Shown: piece by piece, positions 7,041 through 13,240 of the stretch | How the letters are laid out: each line of letters opens with the position of its first letter | Numbering within the stretch: the stretch's first letter is position 1 | Assembly: GCA_022447485.1 (NCBI GenBank) | Contig: JAKVCH010000025.1 | Span: 1 to 15,844 of the forward strand | Direction: 5' to 3' | Source: Polyangiaceae bacterium | GTDB lineage: Bacteria; Myxococcota_A; Polyangia; Polyangiales; Polyangiaceae | DNA length: 15,844 nucleotides | Program-made: the position numbers and the translations under genes | Notes under the pieces: generated by a model | Seen by the model: only the letters and a program-made list of their open reading frames with translations | The model's database searches: none | Told to the model about the DNA's origin: nothing

Positions 7041-8936
7041 ATGAGCATCTTCCGATTCCTTTCCCTGCCGGCCAAGCCCAACGGAGCCCGGTCACGGCGC
7101 ATCCCATGCTTTCTTGTCGGTAGCCTTGTCGCACTCAGCTTGCTGGCAACGAGTTGCAAAAAGTCGAGCGCCCCACAACGCCAACCAGGCACGGCCATCG
7201 TTGTCCCGACACAGCGGGCAACCTGGATTCGCAACTTCAACCCGTTTTTTGAAAGCCAGGCGCGCTGGCCGAGTACGGCGGGTATCTACGAGCCCCTGAT
7301 TATCTTCAATCGAGCCACAGGAGAATTTATTCCTTGGCTTGCCACAAGCTATCGATTTGAAAACGAAAACCGCGAGCTTGTCCTGAGAATTCGCAAGGGC
7401 GTCTACTTTGCTGATGGCGTCGAGCTCACGCCCGATGACGTTCTCTTCACATTTCGCTTGATGAAGAAATACCGAGCCCTCGACTCTTTTGCCGTTTGGA
7501 ATTACGTCGAGAAAGTCGAGAAAGTCAACGACGAGATCCGCTTTCGTTTTCAGCGACCGTTCACCACACCTGGGCTCTTCATTATCGGTCGCCAGCCAAT
7601 CGTCCCGGAACATCTCTGGAAAGATGTTGAGGATCCGGTGAAATATTCCGATCCCAATCCCGTCGGCACAGGACCATTCAATCAAATCCTCTCCTTTCAG
7701 TCTCAGATCTATGAAGTCGGAGCAAACCCCAACTACTGGCAGGAGGGGAAACCTGGCCTGAAGAAGCTTCGGCTGCCTGCTTTTGGAGGAAATGAAGCCA
7801 TGGCCCTGGCGATCATTCGTGGTGAGGTCGATTGGTCCGCTGCATTCATCCCCTCCATCGACCGGGTATTTGTCAAAAAAGATCCAGAGCATCGAGGCTA
7901 CTACTTCCCTTCCCTCGAGGGCACGGTCATGCTTTACGCAAATACCACCAAGCCTCCCTACGATGACGTGCGCGTTCGCAAAGCGCTGAGCCACGCCATT
8001 GACCGCGAGCGAATCGTTCGAATTGCTATGCAGGGCTATACCCGACCGGCAAATGCGACAGGCTTTTCAGACCTCTACAACAATTGGTTCGATGAAAAAG
8101 TATTAGCCGAGGAAGGTGACTTTACACGATTCGATCCGAGCAAAGCCAGGTCGTTGCTTGATGAAGCTGGTCTGAAGATGGGTTCGGATGGCTTCCGCAC
8201 TCTTCCAGACGGCAGCCCCCTCGAAGTCGACCTGAACTGTGTTGTGGGCTGGTCAGACTGGATCATCGCCGCACAGATCATGGTGAGAGACTTACGAGCC
8301 ATCGGCGTTGACGCAACATTACGTACCTATGCATTTGGAGCCTGGTTCCAAAAATTACAATTAGGAGAATTCGACCTAAGCATTAGTTGGAGCGATGGCT
8401 CCGCGACGCCCTGGAGCTTTTATCAGCGCCAAATGAGTGCATCGACCGTCGAACCGGTGGGCAAGCCTGCCGAGAATAATTGGCAGCGTTACTCCAACCC
8501 GAAAGCGGATGCTCTTTTGGATGTCTTTGCCTCAAGCAGCGATCCCCAGGAACAAAGAAAGGCGGCCTCAGAGCTTCAAAGGGAATTCGTGAGAAACGCA
8601 CCGGCCATTCCCCTCTTTCCTGGACCCACCTGGGGACAATTCAACACGACAGCCGTCGAAGGATTTCCTTCGAAAGAGAACCCCTACGCGCCCCTCGCCC
8701 CTTACAAGGCTCCAGGACAACTCCTCGCGATGGTGGAGCTACGCCCAACCGGTACGCCGGCGCTCCCCGGTCAGCCAGGTGGCCCACCACCTCAGAAGGG
8801 CGGCACACGCTCCTGGGGTCCAGCCCAACCAAAAACTGCAAACAACGTCATCCCATTGGAAAAGACTTCTGAGGAGCAAGCTCCAGAGAAAGAATTGTCC
8901 CAGCAACTCCAAGAGGCAGAGGGGACACGCCCATGA
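7041..8936 (+). CDS. ABC transporter substrate-binding lipoprotein, family 5 (peptide/nickel type)
   Basis: From ATG 7041 the protein has 631 residues. A basic N-region is followed by a hydrophobic helix and LLATSCKKSS with the putative lipidated Cys at 39. The lipobox has Ala at -3, so it is slightly off consensus. The body is a family 5 (DppA/OppA-like) periplasmic binding protein. It has the early STAGIYEPLIIFNRATGEF, FADGVELTPDDVLFTFRLM, NPVGTGPF, DVRVRKALSHAIDRERIV and RYSNPKADALLD. Unusually, about 65 residues after the last domain are Pro/Gly/Gln-rich (LPGQPGGPPPQKGG, then Glu-rich), where most homologues end. The ligand cannot be read from sequence; peptides are the default. It is the first gene of a five-gene operon, overlapping dppB by ATGA. 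Confidence 0.92.
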   Translation: MSIFRFLSLPAKPNGARSRRIPCFLVGSLVALSLLATSCKKSSAPQRQPGTAIVVPTQRATWIRNFNPFFESQARWPSTAGIYEPLIIFNRATGEFIPWLATSYRFENENRELVLRIRKGVYFADGVELTPDDVLFTFRLMKKYRALDSFAVWNYVEKVEKVNDEIRFRFQRPFTTPGLFIIGRQPIVPEHLWKDVEDPVKYSDPNPVGTGPFNQILSFQSQIYEVGANPNYWQEGKPGLKKLRLPAFGGNEAMALAIIRGEVDWSAAFIPSIDRVFVKKDPEHRGYYFPSLEGTVMLYANTTKPPYDDVRVRKALSHAIDRERIVRIAMQGYTRPANATGFSDLYNNWFDEKVLAEEGDFTRFDPSKARSLLDEAGLKMGSDGFRTLPDGSPLEVDLNCVVGWSDWIIAAQIMVRDLRAIGVDATLRTYAFGAWFQKLQLGEFDLSISWSDGSATPWSFYQRQMSASTVEPVGKPAENNWQRYSNPKADALLDVFASSSDPQEQRKAASELQREFVRNAPAIPLFPGPTWGQFNTTAVEGFPSKENPYAPLAPYKAPGQLLAMVELRPTGTPALPGQPGGPPPQKGGTRSWGPAQPKTANNVIPLEKTSEEQAPEKELSQQLQEAEGTRP

Positions 8937-9907
8937 AATTCCTACTACGACGCCTCGGCTTTTACGTGCTTGCGGCATGGGTTTCTCTTACCCTCAACTT
9001 CTTTATCCCCCGTCTAGCTCCAGGAGACCCGGCCAGCGCTTTGCAAGCGACCTTCCAAGGCAAGCTCGACCCTGCAGCTCTGGAGGCTATGAAGAGCGCC
9101 TTTGGGCTCACGGACGAACCCCTGTATCGGCAGTACTTCAAGTATCTCGGCAATCTTTTTCAGGGAGACTTGGGCATTTCGATTGCGCACTTTCCAGCAC
9201 CGGTCACCGAAGTCATCAGTGAAGCTTTACTCTGGACGCTTCTTTTAGCGGGTGTGTCTGTTGTGATCAGCTTCTCCGTCGGAACTATACTCGGTATTCT
9301 CTCGGCCTGGCGTCGAGGTGGCTGGCTCGACTCAATCGCCCCAGCGTCGTTCATCTTCTTAGGGGCATTTCCCTACTTCTGGTTAGCCATGCTGCTCCTT
9401 TTCGTTCTGGGCTTTTTGGGAGGCTGGTTTCCTCTACGTCATGCCTATTCCGATACCCTCAGCCCAGCACTCACCTTGGAATTCCTTCTCGACGCCATAC
9501 ATCACGCGTTCTTGCCGGCTCTATCTATCGTTATCGCATCGCTAGGTGGCTGGCTCTTGAGTATGCGCAATACAATGATTGGAGTCATCAGCGAGGATTA
9601 TGTGACCATGGCCCAAGCAAAAGGACTCAGCTCCCGCCGCGTCATGTTGAACTACGCTGCCCGGAATGCCCTCCTACCGAATATCACCGGTTTTGGCATG
9701 GCTCTCGGCTTCGTGCTTTCCGGTTCACTCCTCACGGAGATAGTCTTTTCTTATCCGGGCCAGGGCTACCTACTCTTTGAAGCCGTCAAGTCGATGGATT
9801 ATCCGCTCATGCAAGGGCTTTTCCTCGCCATCACCGTGGCTGTTTTGGCAGCCAATTGGTTCGTCGATATTGCTTATGTCTTCCTCGATCCAAGGACCCG
9901 CCGATGA
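8933..9907 (+). CDS. dppB: DppB-type ABC transporter permease
   Basis: An inner-membrane permease of 324 residues, normal for DppB/OppB. The first helix (FYVLAAWVSLTLNFFIPRLAPGD) is followed by a periplasmic loop with the family's AFGLTDEPLYRQYFKYL. A set of five more helices then ends at NWFVDIAYVFLDPR. The cytoplasmic EAA loop, which docks on the ATPases, is EDYVTMAQAKGLSSRRV (221-237) followed by AARNALLP. The start is set by the ATGA overlap with the binding-protein gene and by GAGGGG at 8919-8924, eight bases upstream. It pairs with DppC to form the channel. Confidence 0.94.
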   Translation: MKFLLRRLGFYVLAAWVSLTLNFFIPRLAPGDPASALQATFQGKLDPAALEAMKSAFGLTDEPLYRQYFKYLGNLFQGDLGISIAHFPAPVTEVISEALLWTLLLAGVSVVISFSVGTILGILSAWRRGGWLDSIAPASFIFLGAFPYFWLAMLLLFVLGFLGGWFPLRHAYSDTLSPALTLEFLLDAIHHAFLPALSIVIASLGGWLLSMRNTMIGVISEDYVTMAQAKGLSSRRVMLNYAARNALLPNITGFGMALGFVLSGSLLTEIVFSYPGQGYLLFEAVKSMDYPLMQGLFLAITVAVLAANWFVDIAYVFLDPRTRR

Positions 9908-10974
9908 ACTTCTTCCATCAGCTCCTAGGAAATCGCAAGGCCGTCATAGGCTTGTGGGTGATGGCCGCCTTCGCCTTGACCGCCCTGATAGGACCATGGC
10001 TTGTGCGTGACCCCGCTGACTTTCTTGCCGACCCCCTACTGCCACCAAATAGTGAATATTGGTTGGGCACAACTCGCCAGGGGCAAGATGTTTTCGCCCA
10101 GACCATTTGCGGCGCCAGGATGTCCTTGCTGATCGGCTTTTTCGTCGGTGTCGTCGTTGTCTTCATTGGCGCGACAGTGGGTATCGCCGCTGGGTTCTTT
10201 GGAGGCTGGGTCGACGATGCTCTCTCCCTTCTCACCAATGTCTTCCTGATTATCCCTGGGCTGCCCTTAGCCGTTGTGCTCGCCGCATACCTCGAAGCGA
10301 GCCCCCTGAGTATTGCCTTCGTGCTGATCTTGACTGGCTGGGCCTGGAATGCCCGAGTCGTGCGAGCTCAAACCCTGTCGATAGCCAAAAAGGACTTCGT
10401 CTCTGCCGCTCTCACGAGCGGTGAGAGTAAATGGCGGATTATGTTTTGGGAGATTCTTCCCAACATGACATCCCTGGTTGTGTCAGGATTTATTGGAGCA
10501 GTCGTCTATGCAATCGGCGCTCAAGTGGGTCTCGAATTCTTGGGCATGGGTGATGTCAGTGAAGTCACCTGGGGCACGAATCTCTTTTGGGCTGCGAATA
10601 ATCAAGCGCTTTTGACTGAGTCGTGGTGGACAATCGTGCCCACCGGGGTCTCAGTAGCTCTGGTAGGCTTTGCTCTTGTGATGATCAATTTCGCGATCGA
10701 CGAAGTCACCAATCCCAAATTGAAATCCGAGGCTGATTTTAGAAAGGTTGTTCTCGCAGAGGGGGTCGAACCCGGGTTTTCCACGCCGGTCCTCAAAGCC
10801 TTAGGCGAACGAACGCAGCCCACCAGGGCTTCCTTAAGGCCAGCTCCTTTGGATGCACCAATCACTCCCGTTCTCGCTGCGCCCCCCGCAGTCAGTAATC
10901 CGCCTCCGCCGACGGCTGAGCAAGTGGCAGACACGCCTCGGCAGCCCTCCATCAAACCCAAGGAGGAAGCATGA
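9904..10974 (+). CDS. dppC: DppC-type ABC transporter permease with Pro-rich C-terminal tail
   Basis: A second permease of 356 residues. The N-terminus (NRKAVIGLWVMAAFALTALIG) and WLGTTRQGQDVFAQTICGAR are hallmarks of the DppC/OppC family. The EAA loop is KKDFVSAALTSGESKWRIM (about 162-180) with EILPN. Transmembrane homology ends near residue 280. The remaining 70 or so residues are rich in Pro, Ala and Thr (APPAVSNPPPPTAEQ) and probably lie in the cytoplasm. Most DppC proteins stop near 300 residues, so this tail is an extension. Start ATG 9904 overlaps the dppB stop by ATGA and has AAGGA at 9892-9896. An upstream GTG (9856) lies inside dppB and is unlikely. Confidence 0.93.
   Translation: MNFFHQLLGNRKAVIGLWVMAAFALTALIGPWLVRDPADFLADPLLPPNSEYWLGTTRQGQDVFAQTICGARMSLLIGFFVGVVVVFIGATVGIAAGFFGGWVDDALSLLTNVFLIIPGLPLAVVLAAYLEASPLSIAFVLILTGWAWNARVVRAQTLSIAKKDFVSAALTSGESKWRIMFWEILPNMTSLVVSGFIGAVVYAIGAQVGLEFLGMGDVSEVTWGTNLFWAANNQALLTESWWTIVPTGVSVALVGFALVMINFAIDEVTNPKLKSEADFRKVVLAEGVEPGFSTPVLKALGERTQPTRASLRPAPLDAPITPVLAAPPAVSNPPPPTAEQVADTPRQPSIKPKEEA
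10960..10966 (+). promoter_or_regulatory. Near-perfect Shine-Dalgarno of dppD inside dppC
   Basis: AAGGAGG sits four bases before ATG 10971, inside the last codons of dppC. It allows efficient initiation in addition to coupling through the ATGA overlap. Confidence 0.7.
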
Positions 10975-11978
10975 CGCAAGAACCTCTTCTTTCGGTCAAG
11001 AACCTCACGGTTGAATACGTGACCCCTCGCGGTAACGTCCGTGCGGTAGATAATGTGAGCTTCGAGATCGGACGAGGCGAAGTATTTGGCCTGGCCGGAG
11101 AAAGCGGTAGCGGCAAATCGACAGCCGCCATGGCCGCCATGCGTCTCCTCCAGCCCCCAGCGATCATCACCGGAGGAGAAGTCCTCTTCGAGGGTCAAGA
11201 TATTTTGGCGATGACTGACGAAGAGCTGAGGTTTTTCCGCTGGAAGAAAATCGCTCTCGTCTTTCAAAGCGCCATGAACGCCCTGAACCCAGTGCTCACA
11301 GTTGGTGAACAAATTGCTGACGTACTTCGGACTCATGAGGGCATGGCGCCCGCGCCTGCCCTTGAAAGAGCCTCTGAACTGCTTCAGCTCGTCGGTATTG
11401 AACCGAGCCGCTTAAAGAGTTTCCCTCATCAGCTCTCGGGAGGTATGCGCCAACGGGTCGTCATCGCTATTGCTTTGGCGCTGAAGCCACCCCTACTTTT
11501 CATGGATGAGCCAACGACGGCTCTCGACGTTGTTGTCCAGAAAGAGATTCTTCAGCAAATTGCCGAACTAAAAGATCAACTCGGCTTCTCCATTCTCTTC
11601 ATCACGCATGACTTAAGCTTAATGTTGGAGTTCTGCGACAAAGTCGGCATTCTCTATGCAGGTCGTTTGGCAGAGATTGCCCCGGCAAAACAACTCTTCG
11701 GAGACCCTCAGCACCCCTACACCCGAGGTCTGATGCATTCATTTCCCGAATTGCACGGAAGTCGCCATCGTATGGAGGGGATCCCCGGTTCTCCGCCCGA
11801 TATGCGTCAACCCCCCAAAGGCTGTCGCTTTCATCCCCGCTGCAAAGAGGCAGGCCCCGAGTGTGAGCTTCATTTGCCCCGCTTAGTGGAGCTGGGCGCT
11901 AACCATTATGGTGCCTGTGTGAAGGTCACTCCCAGCCAAATCCCCAAAAACCCTCAGCAAAAAGAGTACCGATCATGA
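10971..11978 (+). CDS. dppD: DppD-type ABC transporter ATP-binding protein
   Basis: A 335-residue ATPase. Walker A is GESGSGKST (43-51), Q-loop VFQSAMNALNP, signature LSGGMRQR (155-162), Walker B LLFMDEP with D179 and E180, and the H-loop is in FITHDLS. The C-terminal oligopeptide-transporter extension begins after about residue 250 (HPYTRGLMHSFPE). It has four cysteines spaced C-x5-C-x6-C-x17-C (CRFHPRC onward), the arrangement reported to hold an iron-sulfur cluster in some related Dpp ATPases. It overlaps both neighbours by ATGA. It should form the nucleotide-binding heterodimer with DppF below the DppBC channel. Confidence 0.95.
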   Translation: MTQEPLLSVKNLTVEYVTPRGNVRAVDNVSFEIGRGEVFGLAGESGSGKSTAAMAAMRLLQPPAIITGGEVLFEGQDILAMTDEELRFFRWKKIALVFQSAMNALNPVLTVGEQIADVLRTHEGMAPAPALERASELLQLVGIEPSRLKSFPHQLSGGMRQRVVIAIALALKPPLLFMDEPTTALDVVVQKEILQQIAELKDQLGFSILFITHDLSLMLEFCDKVGILYAGRLAEIAPAKQLFGDPQHPYTRGLMHSFPELHGSRHRMEGIPGSPPDMRQPPKGCRFHPRCKEAGPECELHLPRLVELGANHYGACVKVTPSQIPKNPQQKEYRS

Positions 11979-13138
11979 GTGACGACGCTCAGGATTCTCG
12001 ACGCTTTGAGACTCCCCTGCCTCCTGCGATGGAGCCTGATCTTTATGAAAGTGATGATGGTGATCGACACACGCCTCCGGCCGTGCCTCGCTCAAAGCGT
12101 GTCGGTAGCCCCATCCTTCGAGTAGAGGGGTTGAGAAAAATTTTTGAAGTGGGAGGAGGATGGAAAACCCAAAGCCTCCGAGCCTTAAATGAAATTTCTT
12201 TCGATCTCTATCCCGGTGAAGTCATCGCCCTGGTGGGTGAATCCGGAAGCGGTAAGTCAACGATCTTAAAGATACTCTCTCGCCTTGAACAGCCAACCGC
12301 CGGTTCAATCCATTTTTCTGGGAAGGATATCTTAGCCAAAGAGCCTCAGACCGCCTCTTTAGGTTATCGTGGGCAGGTTCAAATGATCTACCAAGATCCA
12401 TTTGGCTCTCTGAACCCTGTTCATAATATTGCCTATCATTTAAAACGGCCTCTTCTGCGCCATGGACAAGTAAAAGGAGAGGGGCCCGAGCTCGATCAAA
12501 AAGTATTGGAACTCTTGGAGACGGTCGGACTCACCCCCGCAGCAGAATTTGCGAGGAAAAAACCCCATGAGATGTCGGGCGGACAACGACAACGCGTCGC
12601 TATCGCTCGAGCTCTTGCCGTCGATCCAGCACTGATACTTGCTGATGAGCCCATTAGTATGCTCGATGTCTCAATTCGAATGGGGATCCTCAACCTCATG
12701 GACGACTTAAAGACAAAGCATGGCATCGCTTACCTTTATGTGACTCACGATATCGCTTCTGCTCGCTATATTGCCGATCGAACCATGGTCATGTACGCCG
12801 GGCACATGGTCGAAGGTGGTTCCTCGGAAACGCTCCTTGACCATCCAGCTCATCCTTACACAAAGCTACTACTCGAGGCGGTACCTGACCCCAAGGGCAA
12901 TATCTTTCGAGCGCTCTCCGCCAAGAGCGGCTCCCCTCAATTGGTCGATCCCGGACCGGGCTGTCCCTTCGCAAACCGTTGCCCTGAGGTGATGGACGTC
13001 TGTCATGAAAGCAACCCGGCGCCCGTTCCTTTACGACGTCGAGGCGATGGATTTGAGCGCTTTGTTCGCTGCCACCTCTACAGCGACTCTGCGAAAAACA
13101 CTTCAGATAGTCTGAAGAATCAGCCTGAATGTAGCTAA
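11975..13138 (+). CDS. dppF: DppF-type ABC transporter ATP-binding protein
   Basis: A second ATPase of 387 residues. Walker A is GESGSGKST (88-96), Q-loop MIYQDPFGSLNP, signature MSGGQRQR (200-207), Walker B LILADEP with D224 and E225, H-loop in VTHD. The C-terminal family extension (AHPYTKLLLEAVPDP) ends with cysteines spaced C-x5-C-x6-C-x22-C, beginning CPFANRC. About 45 residues before the ATPase domain are acidic and Pro-rich (DLYESDDGD), longer than usual; the ATPase homology begins near ILRVEGLRKIF. The start is set by ATGA overlap with dppD. The TAA at 13136-13138 abuts a hairpin shared with the convergent penicillin-binding protein. Confidence 0.95.
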   Translation: MSDDAQDSRRFETPLPPAMEPDLYESDDGDRHTPPAVPRSKRVGSPILRVEGLRKIFEVGGGWKTQSLRALNEISFDLYPGEVIALVGESGSGKSTILKILSRLEQPTAGSIHFSGKDILAKEPQTASLGYRGQVQMIYQDPFGSLNPVHNIAYHLKRPLLRHGQVKGEGPELDQKVLELLETVGLTPAAEFARKKPHEMSGGQRQRVAIARALAVDPALILADEPISMLDVSIRMGILNLMDDLKTKHGIAYLYVTHDIASARYIADRTMVMYAGHMVEGGSSETLLDHPAHPYTKLLLEAVPDPKGNIFRALSAKSGSPQLVDPGPGCPFANRCPEVMDVCHESNPAPVPLRRRGDGFERFVRCHLYSDSAKNTSDSLKNQPECS

Positions 13139-13155
13139 AAAGGCCTAGTCCTTTT
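13138..13155. terminator. Short hairpin between dppF and the PBP gene
   Basis: AAAAGG (13138-13143) pairs with CCTTTT (13150-13155) across a six-base loop CCTAGT. It begins at the last base of the dppF stop. On the minus strand it contains the TAG (13145-13147) that ends the extended PBP frame. With A's on one flank and T's on the other it can act in either direction, though the stem is short. Confidence 0.5.
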
Positions 13156-13240
13156 CTTCAGCATCGGCTGACGGCGGCACAGCATCGGCTGACGGCGGCA
13201 CAGCATCATCGGACGCGCCTCCTTGAGTCTCCGACGGCTG
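13145..13240 (-). other. In-frame 31-codon extension beyond the PBP1A amber stop
   Basis: After the TAG at 13241-13243, the same frame reads on for 31 sense codons and ends at TAG 13145-13147. The translation starts QPSETQGGAS, then contains DAVPPSA twice in tandem, and ends DAEEKD. Its composition matches the Pro/Glu/Ala-rich tail just before the stop (EPTEKPKEAIAPAPA). It looks like the former, or occasionally read-through, C-terminus of the PBP. Confidence 0.6.
13159..13212. repeat. 21-bp tandem repeat, two full copies plus part of a third
   Basis: Two identical 21-base units (13159-13179 and 13180-13200), each beginning CAGCATCGGCTGACG, are followed by a partial, diverged third (from 13201, CAGCATCATCGG). 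The unit length is a multiple of three, so copy-number change would keep the minus-strand frame. Read on that strand the unit encodes seven residues. Confidence 0.9.

Noticed and set aside
7092..7994. 300-codon open frame antisense to the binding-protein gene
   Set aside because: It is fully inside a clear family 5 binding protein on the other strand; its translation resembles no family and shows no start signals. It is a by-product of codon bias.
10602..11336. 244-codon minus-strand frame across dppC and dppD
   Set aside because: It runs against two well-defined genes and their ATGA junction; no coding features.
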